From contig NZ_JAOEGB010000014.1 in assembly GCF_025420585.1 (NCBI RefSeq), positions 141,288 through 205,287 of the forward strand: 64,000 nt of DNA, in the 5' to 3' direction. Each line of letters opens with the position of its first letter. The first letter of the stretch is position 1. Below are positions 33,669 through 40,227 of the stretch, in pieces. Under the pieces are notes generated by a model. That model did not search any database. It saw only the letters and a list, made by a program, of their open reading frames with translations, and was not told the origin of the DNA. A program made the translations under genes and the position numbers. This DNA is from Planotetraspora sp. A-T 1434 (GTDB lineage: Bacteria > Actinomycetota > Actinomycetes > Streptosporangiales > Streptosporangiaceae).

Positions 33669-35146
33669 GACACCTCCGTCGTGGTCGTGGGGACGTCATC
33701 GGCAAGCGGGGTGTGGTGGCCGTTCGTGCCGCGGTCACGGGTTAGACGAGCCCGGCGCTTCTCCCACCCAGACAGCTCCTCAACCCACACGCGGCGAAGT
33801 CGGGAAGCTAGACCGCGGTCAGCATTTGCATGGCGGGCCAACTCGATGGGCCGCGGGTAGCGCCCGTGGGCGCGCTCGCTGTCCCAGAAGGCCCTCATGA
33901 CCTCCGTCTTTGTGGCCTCGTCGCTCTCGTTGATGACCGGCTCGGTGGCTCCTTCGAGGGTCACGTTCGGGGTCATCAACGGGGTCACCCGCGGGGTCTC
34001 GGGCAGCGCCGGACGGAGGTCGAGCAGCGGCGAGGTGATGACGCCGCCCATGACCTCATCCGTGACCGCGGGGGTGACCTCCGCAGGGGTCACCGGGGAC
34101 CTCACCGAGAGGACCGCAAGGGAAGCCCGACGCATGGCTCGCCGCGCCGCTGCGGCACCGTCCCACGACCGCAGTTCCTCCAGCGCCTTGTCGCCCTCCG
34201 GGCTGGCGGGCGCCAGGTCCAGCACCGGCCGGCCGACGATCGCCCCGTCCACGATGCCCAGGCGGCCGGTCTTCGCGGCCTCCTTGTCGGCCTTGGACTG
34301 ATAGCGCACAATCTTCCGGGCCAGGCGGCGGTCACGGCGGGAAGCGGCGGGGCCGACCCCGTACCGGTCGATCCACGCGGCGGTCCACGCGTCCTCCACC
34401 GTGGAGCCCTGCGCGGCCCGGATCGACGCGGCCGCCCAGGAGATGCGGGGGTAGCGCAGGCGCCGCCACAGGTCCCGGCGGATCTCCGCCCCGCTGCGGC
34501 GGGACGCCGCCTGCCGGTCGAGAGCCGCTTTCATCTCCCACATGACGATGCCGAGCAGGGATGACGCGGCGTACACGGCACCCACCTGCAGGCCCGCCCA
34601 CGGGTCGGTTGTGGTGGCGGCCTTGTCGACCTGGTGCCAGAGGTTCATCCCGGCGGCGTTGGCCGCCATGACCCACGTCATGAGCCTGTAGCGGATGGTC
34701 GGCAGCCGCTTTTCGATCGCGCGGTGGGTCAGGTACGCGTTGTAGAGGACGGAGCCTTCCATCGCCACGGGCAGGGTGAACGCCGCAGCGCCGAGGTGCA
34801 TGACGTCTTCGGCGAAGGCGAGCTGGCCGCCCCAGGCGATGAACATGGGGGAACCCATCGCGGCGGCAGCCACGATCGAGTGCCCGCGGGACTTCACGGC
34901 GTTGGTGAGCGCGCTCGCGGCGCGGCGGCTGGCGGCGCGCCGCTCTGCTCGCCGGACCTTCTTGGCGGTCGTCTTGGCGGACTTGTCCAGCCGCTTGGCC
35001 TGGGTGTCCTCGCGCTCCATCTGGCGCCGCTCGCGCTCCAGGCGCAGCATGGTCTCCGCCCGGAGTGCTTCGGCTTGGGCGCGGCGGGTGTCGGCCTCGG
35101 CCTGGGCGGCGGTCCGCTCGGCGCGGTGGTCGTAGTAGGTGGTCAT
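33665..35146 (-). CDS. DUF2637 (SpdB2-like) membrane protein
   Basis: 493 residues from ATG 35,146, which overlaps the whiB stop. A long charged coiled coil (about 1-90) precedes a membrane domain (about 95-215: GHSIVAAAAMGSPMFIAWGG, AFTLPVAMEGSVLYNAYLTH, LQVGAVYAASSLLGIVMWEM), the DUF2637 pattern of SpdB2 and related AICE proteins. The C-terminal part includes a helical domain ending in a winged-helix-like region near VMRAFWDSERAHGRYPRPIE. SpdB2-type proteins are proposed to work with TraB in spreading the element. Start chosen over upstream open frame. Confidence 0.82.
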   Translation of the reverse strand: MTTYYDHRAERTAAQAEADTRRAQAEALRAETMLRLERERRQMEREDTQAKRLDKSAKTTAKKVRRAERRAASRRAASALTNAVKSRGHSIVAAAAMGSPMFIAWGGQLAFAEDVMHLGAAAFTLPVAMEGSVLYNAYLTHRAIEKRLPTIRYRLMTWVMAANAAGMNLWHQVDKAATTTDPWAGLQVGAVYAASSLLGIVMWEMKAALDRQAASRRSGAEIRRDLWRRLRYPRISWAAASIRAAQGSTVEDAWTAAWIDRYGVGPAASRRDRRLARKIVRYQSKADKEAAKTGRLGIVDGAIVGRPVLDLAPASPEGDKALEELRSWDGAAAARRAMRRASLAVLSVRSPVTPAEVTPAVTDEVMGGVITSPLLDLRPALPETPRVTPLMTPNVTLEGATEPVINESDEATKTEVMRAFWDSERAHGRYPRPIELARHANADRGLASRLRRVWVEELSGWEKRRARLTRDRGTNGHHTPLADDVPTTTTEVS

Positions 35147-35529
35147 CACGCCGCCGCCTTTCCGGCACGCTGGGCGGCGCGGCGGCGGTTGCGTCGCATC
35201 TGCCACCGCTGCCACGGCGCGGCGGCGCCGCTCACACCGTGAATCTCGGACCGGGGAAGGGTCTCCTCCTCGCGGAGGGCCAGCTCCAGGCATTCGGCCT
35301 GCACGGGGCAGCCCTTGCACAACGCCTGAGCGAACTCCTCGTACTCGGCGCGAGCGTCCTTCTCCCACTGGGCGGTCAGCACGTCGACGGGCTCGTTGGC
35401 CCGGGGGGTCGCCCACAGGGGCGGCTCCGGCGGGAACCACGCGTCCGGGGTGGACGACTTGGCGCAGGTGCCGAAGGTGGTGACGGTCCACCGGAGCTCG
35501 TCGAGCAGGTCTCCTTGCGGGGTGTTCAT
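35146..35529 (-). CDS. WhiB-family transcription factor
   Basis: 127 residues. Shows the four conserved Cys arrangement: FGTCAKS at about 22, then CKGCPVQAEC at about 70-80, and the HGVSGAAAPWQR turn that replaces the usual GVWGG. These bind a [4Fe-4S] cluster; WhiB proteins regulate transcription through sigma factor contacts. Phage- and plasmid-borne WhiB proteins (for example in TM4) can block host WhiB function. Basic C-terminus (RRNRRRAAQRAGKAAA) for DNA binding. It sits at the head of the transfer operon. Confidence 0.85.
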   Translation of the reverse strand: MNTPQGDLLDELRWTVTTFGTCAKSSTPDAWFPPEPPLWATPRANEPVDVLTAQWEKDARAEYEEFAQALCKGCPVQAECLELALREEETLPRSEIHGVSGAAAPWQRWQMRRNRRRAAQRAGKAAA

Positions 35530-35648
35530 GTGGGCTCACTCCTGGTGATCAAGGTTGGGTCTGGCGTTACGTGTCCGCCCGGGGCTTGCGCCCGGGTCCC
35601 GGCTGGCACGGCATGCTCCGGTCGGACTGGTGGAGGGGCTTGCACGGG

Positions 35649-35810
35649 TCAGTGCATGACGGCGGTGAAGAACGTGGCGATCCGGTCGGCGCCGGTCTGG
35701 ACCTTGTCGATCGCGCCCTGGACGGTGTTGCCGGCCTGGGTGGGGCGGGTGAACAGGTAGAACGCGATGAACGCGATCGCGGCGACCTTGACCCATCGGT
35801 TGTGGAGCAT
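35649..35810 (-). CDS. Tiny membrane protein of the element (53 aa)
   Basis: Not long enough for usual gene finding. ATG at 35,810 behind GGAGG; 53 residues with a hydrophobic segment VAAIAFIAFYLFTRP and an amphipathic second half (TVQGAIDKVQTGADRIATFF). Proteins of this exact design are frequent in Streptomyces conjugative elements next to whiB/SpdB genes. Function unknown. The 119 bases between it and whiB carry no gene I accept. Confidence 0.65.
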   Translation of the reverse strand: MLHNRWVKVAAIAFIAFYLFTRPTQAGNTVQGAIDKVQTGADRIATFFTAVMH

Positions 35811-35843
35811 GTGATCCTCCTGGGGAACTGGTGTTTGGGCTGG

Positions 35844-35987
35844 TCAGGTCAGGGGGCGTTTGAAGTACAGGACCGTGAACATGCGGTCCGGGTTGTAGAT
35901 GGCGGCGGTCAGCTCCCATCCGTCCGCGCCGAGCTTGTTCAGGTCGGCGTCGCGGGCGTTGATGGCGCGGTACTCCCAGCGGGTCAT
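35844..35987 (-). CDS. DUF4177-like small protein (47 aa)
   Basis: Starts at ATG 35,987 behind CGGAGG; ends 34 bases before the tiny membrane gene. The pattern TRWEYRAINA, LNKLGADGWELTAAIYNP and VLYFKRPL is that of DUF4177, a small alpha/beta domain with a conserved WE pair. Its molecular role is unknown. The start overlaps the stop of the upstream gene (ATGA), so it is translated with it. Confidence 0.7.
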   Translation of the reverse strand: MTRWEYRAINARDADLNKLGADGWELTAAIYNPDRMFTVLYFKRPLT

Positions 35988-36310
35988 CACGCACCTCCGG
36001 GCGGGTGGAGCAGGTTGCCGACCATGCGGTCGGGTTCCAGGTCGGAAGCCCCCAACCAGACCGCGGTGTCAGGGATCGGCTCCCAGGTGCCGCCGGTGGG
36101 GCGGACCTGCTGGGCGACCCACCCCCCGCGGTCGGGGTAGATGCCCCACAGCCCGCCGGCGGCGCCGACGACGACCATGGGCACGTCCTGGGCGTGGGGG
36201 AGGTCGCAGACGAGGCGGGTCAAGTAGACGCGGGCCTGGACGGCGGCTGCGGCGATGTCGTCGGGGGTCGTGTTGTCCGGGTCGACCGAGTTCTCCCACC
36301 AGCGGTTCAT
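35987..36310 (-). CDS. Small element protein, unknown
   Basis: 107 residues from ATG 36,310. Begins with an acidic segment (NSVDPDNTTPDDIAAAAV) and ends with a compact, strand-rich half (VPMVVVGAAGGLWGIYPDRG, WEPIPDTAVWLGASD). No family recognised. Both ends overlap neighbours by 4 bases, in the leftward early operon. Confidence 0.55.
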   Translation of the reverse strand: MNRWWENSVDPDNTTPDDIAAAAVQARVYLTRLVCDLPHAQDVPMVVVGAAGGLWGIYPDRGGWVAQQVRPTGGTWEPIPDTAVWLGASDLEPDRMVGNLLHPPGGA

Positions 36311-36486
36311 CGAGCCCTCCGGTCGGACTCCATGCGGTCGGAGTGGGCGTCGTCCTCTGGGTTCCGCGGGTCGTTGTCCGGGTCCACCTCGGCCTCGCAC
36401 CAGTGGAACTGGGCCAGCCAGCGGCGGCCGAACTCCTCGGTCGGGGCTGGCACCGTGTGGGGGCAGGTGGGGCACTGGACTCTCAC
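36307..36486 (-). CDS. Small zinc-type protein (59 aa)
   Basis: From GTG 36,486, overlapping the stop of the gene upstream. Starts VRVQCPTCPHTVPAP (CxxC), then FGRRWLAQFHWCEAE and a highly acidic tail (DPDNDPRNPEDDAHS). It is a probable small zinc protein of the element. Function unknown. Confidence 0.5.
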   Translation of the reverse strand: MRVQCPTCPHTVPAPTEEFGRRWLAQFHWCEAEVDPDNDPRNPEDDAHSDRMESDRRAR

Positions 36487-36617
36487 TGGTCGTTCTCCTG
36501 GGCGTCGAGGTAGGCGGCGAACAGCAAGTCGGCGATGGCGTTGTCGTCGCAGCCGTTCTGGCGGAGGGCTTCGGCCAGCAGGTCGGCCGGATCCATGCCG
36601 GGGTCGTTGATGGTCAC
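36483..36617 (-). CDS. Tiny acidic helical protein (44 aa)
   Basis: GTG at 36,617 with CAGGAGG upstream. The sequence is helix-forming (PADLLAEALRQNGCDDNAIADLL and AAYLDAQEND). It has no recognisable domain. It is coupled on both sides by 4-base overlaps, which is the best evidence that it is real. Confidence 0.5.
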   Translation of the reverse strand: MTINDPGMDPADLLAEALRQNGCDDNAIADLLFAAYLDAQENDQ

Positions 36618-36757
36618 CGGGTCCTCCTGACGGTCCGTCCACGGCACACGTGACCAGCGGACGACATGGCGCTGCACGAGGGGCACACCGTGATCGGGGT
36701 GGACTCAGTGCGAGCCGGCTTCTCGGCGGTCGCGGAGGCGGCCTGCTTGGTGCTCAC
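36614..36757 (-). CDS. Tiny protein with two Cys pairs (47 aa)
   Basis: From GTG 36,757 with GAGG in the leader. Thr/Ala-rich start, then VCPSCSAMSSAGHVCRGR, which could hold zinc, and a basic end. Overlaps both neighbours. Small zinc-binding products of this type are typical of actinobacterial element early operons; no function known. Confidence 0.45.
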   Translation of the reverse strand: MSTKQAASATAEKPARTESTPITVCPSCSAMSSAGHVCRGRTVRRTR

Positions 36758-37065
36758 CGGGAGGCCTCCCCCCGGCAGATGGGGCACGACGGGTCCGGGC
36801 ACGTGGCGGGCTCGACGTGGCCGAGGGTGGACAGGTCGTCGGGGGTGTTCCGCATCTCGACGATGAGCGTCACGGCGGCGGCGAGAACGCCGCGCTCCTG
36901 CTCGGTCAGCGTGGTGAGCAGGGTGGTGCCGACCTTGTCGAGCGCGTGGCCGGGGCCGGTGAGAGTGACCAGTTCGGCGGTCATGGCCATGCCAGCGGCG
37001 ATGGCGACGGAGAACGCGGCCTCGCTGGGCTCCTCGCGGCGGGGGGTGGGGCTAATCTGGGTCAC
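36754..37065 (-). CDS. First gene of the leftward operon, unknown
   Basis: 103 residues from GTG 37,065 with GGAG upstream. Mostly helical (EEPSEAAFSVAIAAGMAMTA, LTTLTEQERGVLAAAVTLIV) with a C-terminal CPDPSCPIC pair. As the promoter-proximal gene it may be expressed strongly and early. Nothing in the sequence assigns a function. Confidence 0.55.
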   Translation of the reverse strand: MTQISPTPRREEPSEAAFSVAIAAGMAMTAELVTLTGPGHALDKVGTTLLTTLTEQERGVLAAAVTLIVEMRNTPDDLSTLGHVEPATCPDPSCPICRGEASR

Positions 37066-37102
37066 AAGTCATCACTCCTGGGTACGACAGGTTGGTGATC
37101 TA

Positions 37103-37137
37103 GGGCTCGTTCGGGTGTTGGCGCACCTGGCGAGCCC
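37103..37137 (-). promoter_or_regulatory. Leader hairpin before the leftward operon
   Basis: GGGCTCG (37,103-37,109) pairs with CGAGCCC (37,131-37,137), with an inner GGTG/CACC stem. It lies 38 bases upstream of the first leftward start and would be in its leader RNA. It may be a terminator-like attenuator or stabiliser. No U-tract follows on the minus strand. Confidence 0.35.
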
Positions 37138-37166
37138 GTCTTCGTTTCTGGCCTCCGGGCGGTCCA

Positions 37167-37211
37167 TTGACCATCCGGTGTGTCACACCATAACGTCGGG
37201 TGTAACACACC
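37167..37211 (+). promoter_or_regulatory. Promoter with two operator palindromes before the RHH gene
   Basis: TTGACC (37,167-37,172) and CATAAC (37,189-37,194) make a -35/-10 pair at 16 bases. GGTGTGTCACACC (37,177-37,189) is a perfect palindrome around a central T, filling the spacer. GGTGTAACACACC (37,199-37,211) is a near copy 22 bp downstream, two helical turns away. A dimeric repressor bound at both would block RNA polymerase, likely the adjacent RHH protein acting on its own promoter. Confidence 0.55.
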
Positions 37212-37235
37212 TGCAAGCGTCTGGGAGGACAGAAG

Positions 37236-37634
37236 ATGGAACTCGCAGTGACACCGGGCTACCGCTACCGTGATCGTGTGCCGAATCAGCCGAAGACCCC
37301 GAGCCGCTCCGTCCGGGTGGACGACGGCGACTGGGACGAGCTCGGCCGGATTGCGACACAGCGGGGAACCGTGCGCGGCAAGGTCATCAACGAACTGATC
37401 GGCTGGTTTCTCGGCAAGCCGGGCGCCGAACTCCCGGCGCGGCCGGCTGACCGCGCACAGGAGCCGGGCCGCACGGTTCGGATCGATGCCGAGGTCTGGG
37501 AGCGTCTCCCCGCCGACCCGGTTGACCCGTACACCTCTCGGGCGAATCTCATCAATGAGGTCCTCGCTTGGTATCTCCGCATGCCTGACGCTGCGCTTCC
37601 CGAGCGCCCGCAGCCGAACGACAAGCAGGCGTAG
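37236..37634 (+). CDS. Tandem ribbon-helix-helix regulator
   Basis: 132 residues from ATG behind GGGAGGA. It holds two similar halves: RSVRVDDGDWDELGRIATQR with VINELIGWFLGKPGAELPAR, and RTVRIDAEVWERLPADPVDP with LINEVLAWYLRMPDAALPER. Each half has a strand then two helices, as in Arc/MetJ ribbon-helix-helix repressors, so one chain could form an internal RHH dimer. Divergent from the transfer operon and preceded by two palindromic sites, it is a good candidate controller of transfer genes. Confidence 0.65.
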   Translation: MELAVTPGYRYRDRVPNQPKTPSRSVRVDDGDWDELGRIATQRGTVRGKVINELIGWFLGKPGAELPARPADRAQEPGRTVRIDAEVWERLPADPVDPYTSRANLINEVLAWYLRMPDAALPERPQPNDKQA

Positions 37635-37720
37635 GCGGCACAACAGACGTGCTGGTCAACGGCACTTTGTGTCCGTCTCTAGCCAATCGGCTGTGTTACT
37701 CCAATACGAGGCACCGGAAT

Positions 37721-37777
37721 TGCATTCGATATGCGTCAATGCACGCTGAGTGCATTGCGAATGCATCGCCAGTGCAT
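37721..37777 (+). repeat. TGCAT repeat array before the HTH-Nudix gene
   Basis: TGCAT starts at 37,721, 37,751, 37,762 and 37,773; the last three are exactly 11 bp apart, one helical turn. ATGCA occurs at 37,739 and 37,761. The array occupies the 197-base gap upstream of the HTH-Nudix start at 37,832 and would place protein copies on one DNA face. It may be an operator array or iteron-like element. No gene lies in 37,635-37,831. Confidence 0.5.
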
Positions 37778-37831
37778 TTGTAAGACCCGGTTGTTAACAT
37801 CAAGGCCAGGCCCGGCCCGGGAGCGGGGAAC

Positions 37832-38497
37832 GTGGACGTCGTAGATCGCTGGACTGGACGGCATGCGTGCGCGCTCCAGTCCGCGATGCGCATGACAGGC
37901 GAAGAGTTCGCCGCCTCACTGGGCGTCGCCCGGCGCACCGTCGCGTCCTGGCACGCCCGGCCTGAGGTCGTTCTCCGGGCGGACATGCAGCGCGTCCTGG
38001 ACACCGCGTACGAGCGGGCCCCAGCCGCCGCACGAGCCCGCTTCGCCCATCACATGAACCAGCACCTCCCCGCCCCCGAGGCCGGGCAGGGGCAGGCGCT
38101 CACCGTCGCCATCGCCATCGTCGTTAAGGCCGGGCATGTCCTGCTCGTCTGCCGCCGCGACGCCGAAACAGCAGGGATCACCTGGCAATTCGTCGCGGGC
38201 GTCGTCAAGCCCGGCGCATCACCCGAGCTCGCGGCCGTACGGGAGACCCTCGCCGAGACCGGGATCCACTGCACCGTACGCGCGCACCTCGGCAGCCGCG
38301 TCCACCCCGTGACCGGCGTCCTGTGCGACTACTACGTTTGCGATTACCTCGCAGGTGACGCCACGAACCGCGATCCTGACGAGAATGTGAGCGTCATCTG
38401 GGCGCCACGTTCGAGCCTCACGCGCTTCATCCCGCCCGAACAGATTTACGCCCCGGTGCTCGACGCCATCGAGGAGGACCATGAACGACCAGCCTGA
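37832..38497 (+). CDS. HTH-Nudix fusion protein (Pif-like)
   Basis: 221 residues from GTG. Residues ~20-50 form a helix-turn-helix (MTGEEFAASLGVARRTVASW). The C-terminal Nudix domain (about 90-215) includes VRETLAETGI, a Nudix-box segment with the RE..E.TG core after GVVKPGASPELAA. Nudix enzymes cleave nucleoside diphosphate derivatives. The conjugative element pSAM2 encodes a Nudix protein (Pif) that confers immunity against redundant transfer, and HTH-Nudix pairs recur in Streptomyces plasmids, so an immunity or regulatory role is likely. Confidence 0.82.
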   Translation: MDVVDRWTGRHACALQSAMRMTGEEFAASLGVARRTVASWHARPEVVLRADMQRVLDTAYERAPAAARARFAHHMNQHLPAPEAGQGQALTVAIAIVVKAGHVLLVCRRDAETAGITWQFVAGVVKPGASPELAAVRETLAETGIHCTVRAHLGSRVHPVTGVLCDYYVCDYLAGDATNRDPDENVSVIWAPRSSLTRFIPPEQIYAPVLDAIEEDHERPA

Positions 38498-38885
38498 GCA
38501 ACCTGCCATCGCCGCCGCCGTCATCGTCGAGGATGGGCGGCTCTTGCTCATCCGCCGGCGTGTGAGCGAGGGCAGCCTGTCGTGGTCGTTTCCATCCGGA
38601 GCGGTGGAGGCAGGCGAGTCTGGGGAACAGGCCGCCGTGCGGGAGACCCTCGAAGAGACCGGCCTCGTCGTCAGCCCGATTAAGCACCTGGGCGAGCGCA
38701 TTCACCCGAATACCGGCCGCCGCATGATCTACGTGGCCTGCGAGGTATTCAGCGGAGACGCTCACGTTGCCGACGCCGAAGAGCTCGCCGAGGTCGAGTG
38801 GTGCGACCGCGCCACGGTCGCGGACCACGTCCCCTATCCGTTCTTCCAGCCGGTCCAGGCGTACCTCGACGAGGCTCTGAGCTGA
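38481..38885 (+). CDS. Nudix hydrolase
   Basis: 134 residues, overlapping the end of the preceding gene by 17 bases. Clear Nudix box: FPSGAVEAGESGEQAAVRET then LEETGL, residues about 33-60, with the expected G-x5-E-x7-RE-x-EE-x-G spacing. It should cleave a nucleotide diphosphate linked to another group. Sharing the operon with the HTH-Nudix protein, it may cooperate with it. The exact substrate cannot be read from the sequence. Confidence 0.88.
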   Translation: MNDQPEQPAIAAAVIVEDGRLLLIRRRVSEGSLSWSFPSGAVEAGESGEQAAVRETLEETGLVVSPIKHLGERIHPNTGRRMIYVACEVFSGDAHVADAEELAEVEWCDRATVADHVPYPFFQPVQAYLDEALS

Positions 38886-39192
38886 GACCCGCGCTGTGTC
38901 ACTGGTTCATATGATGCTGCTGGTTCGCCCGTGCATGACCTTCATGGTCAGAGGGCGGTTACCTTGCCGCTCTGCCCGGTGACGGGGTTCCTCTCGCGGC
39001 GTACGGTCGAGATCGCAGCATGCAAGACATACCGTTCCGGTCTGGCGAGGGGAGCCTCTTCGCATGCTCAGGAATCTTTTGTCACGGTCTGGACTGGTCC
39101 CGGCCCCACGTGACACGGTTGAACGTATGTTCGAGCAGAACGAGTCGGAGTCGGGCCTGCGGTCGATCAATCGGGGACCATATTCTGAACCC
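38886..39192. other. Intergenic region between Nudix and Panacea genes
   Basis: About 307 bases with no gene I accept. It contains a short inverted repeat TGACC-TTCAT-GGTCA (38,936-38,950), a direct repeat CTGGTTC, and the LexA-like box described separately. AT-richer bases just before 39,193 (CATATTCT) may hold the -10 of the Panacea promoter. Confidence 0.5.
39119..39134. promoter_or_regulatory. LexA-like SOS box upstream of the Panacea gene
   Basis: TTGAACGTATGTTCGA matches the actinobacterial SOS box TCGAAC-N4-GTTCGA at 11 of 12 defined positions. It lies about 60 bases before ATG 39,193. If bound by LexA, the downstream pair would be induced on DNA damage, the condition that also induces prophages. 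Confidence 0.6.
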
Positions 39193-39738
39193 ATGCCTGC
39201 CTCAGCTCACGCCATCGCCGCGGAACTCCGCCAACGGCAACCCGGCATGGGCGTCAAGAAGCTCCACAAGCTGCTGTACTACGCCCAGGGCCACCACCTG
39301 GCCGCCTTCGGCCGCCCGCTGTTTAGGGAATCGGTCTCCGCGTGGGACATGGGGCCCGTCGTCGGCCAGCTCTGGGGGGCCGAGAAGTACGGCGAACCCG
39401 TCGAAGCACAACCGGGACTCGGTGAAGCCGAGCTCAATACGATCGCCTACGTAGTCAGCCGGTACGGCGGCTTGACCGCCAAGGACTTGGAGAACCTCAC
39501 CCACTCCGAGGACCCCTGGCAGCGGGCCAACGTCGACCGGGAGCCCGGGGGAAAGGCCCGCATCGAACTGGAGTGGATGCAGGAGTTCTTCGCCAGCCAG
39601 GTAGACGGTGAGGACGAACCCCAGCCTGACCCCGCCGACCTTGCCCGCCTCGTGGAAGGGGCCCTGCAGCGGCGAGACCAGCCGCGCCGCGCGGACAGCA
39701 TGGAAGACATACGCGCATGGCTGGCGGCCCGTGCCTGA
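39193..39738 (+). CDS. Panacea (DUF4065) domain protein, putative antitoxin
   Basis: 181 residues from ATG 39,193; ATG 39,127 is in frame but lies inside the SOS box. The Panacea signature is plain: MGVKKLHKLLYYAQGHHLA, FRESVSAWDMGPVV, and LTHSEDPWQRAN, covering residues ~15-125. The C-terminus is charged and helical (DPADLARLVEGALQRRDQ). DUF4065/SocA-like proteins act as antitoxins for many unrelated toxins and often sit in prophages. The next gene overlaps it by 8 bases, the usual toxin-antitoxin layout. Confidence 0.85.
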   Translation: MPASAHAIAAELRQRQPGMGVKKLHKLLYYAQGHHLAAFGRPLFRESVSAWDMGPVVGQLWGAEKYGEPVEAQPGLGEAELNTIAYVVSRYGGLTAKDLENLTHSEDPWQRANVDREPGGKARIELEWMQEFFASQVDGEDEPQPDPADLARLVEGALQRRDQPRRADSMEDIRAWLAARA

Positions 39739-40036
39739 GCAGGCGAAATACAAGCTTGAGGGCTTATTGGAGGCCCTTGAAATCTGGGAACGGAACAATC
39801 CGGCTTCGGGTGTCCTGAAAAACGTCCACGCGGCCATCATGGACTGGGCGCTTGACCGTCACACCACCCCCTATCAGGGGGTGAAGCGTGTGTTCGAGGC
39901 TGCGAACCTGTGGCGGGGTCGCATCCCCAGAACGTTGCATGACGGCCACGTGGTGTTCTGCATGTTCTGGGTGGAGGAGACCACCCGCACCGTCCGGTTC
40001 GACTCGTTCACGACGCTGAGCCTCCCTGCCGACTAG
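39731..40036 (+). CDS. Putative toxin partner of the Panacea protein
   Basis: 101 residues from GTG 39,731, overlapping the Panacea stop by 8 bases. Helical N-terminal half (YKLEGLLEALEIWERNNP, VLKNVHAAIMDWALDRH), then FEAANLWRGRIP and a C-terminal strand pair (HVVFCMFWVEETTRTVRFDS). The last part recalls the strand end of RelE/ParE-like toxins, but catalytic residues cannot be assigned. Not recognised as a known toxin family, so it may be a new partner type. Confidence 0.65.
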   Translation: MPEQAKYKLEGLLEALEIWERNNPASGVLKNVHAAIMDWALDRHTTPYQGVKRVFEAANLWRGRIPRTLHDGHVVFCMFWVEETTRTVRFDSFTTLSLPAD

Positions 40037-40158
40037 ACCTCTTGGGCTGTGAACCGGTGACGCTTGCCACCTCGCCAAAGTCGACCCTGAAGGCCAGATG
40101 ACTCCCGAGAACCGGCTGAAAGCCACGAAGAACGCTCGACGGCGTCGCCCGGTAGCAG

Positions 40159-40190
40159 AAGGGCCGCCCCGCCGTAGCGGAGCGGCCCTT
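40159..40190. terminator. Bidirectional terminator
   Basis: AAGGGCCGC (40,159-40,167) pairs with GCGGCCCTT (40,182-40,190), with an inner CCGC/GCGG stem; TTTCT follows on the plus side. It lies between the toxin gene (rightward) and the DUF4352 gene (leftward) and can stop both. Confidence 0.7.
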
Positions 40191-40227
40191 TCTGTTGTGA
40201 GAAGCCGGCGAGCGGACCCCGCGCGGC

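Noticed and set aside
35530..35648. Possible 39-residue leftward gene before whiB
   Set aside because: A GTG-start frame ends in the whiB start overlap, but it is Pro-rich, without ribosome site or domain, so support is too weak.
37062..37643. Leftward 193-residue open frame opposite the RHH gene
   Set aside because: Antisense to a gene with clear duplicated domain structure and good start; composition is typical of a shadow frame in high-GC DNA.
37773..37783. Sigma-70-like promoter TTGCGA-17-TTGTAA before the HTH-Nudix gene
   Set aside because: The spacing is right but the -10 hexamer matches the consensus at only two positions, so it is not listed as a promoter.
38907..39194. Leftward 95-residue open frame between Nudix and Panacea genes
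   Set aside because: Low-quality composition and no ribosome site; it covers the SOS box and promoter region instead.
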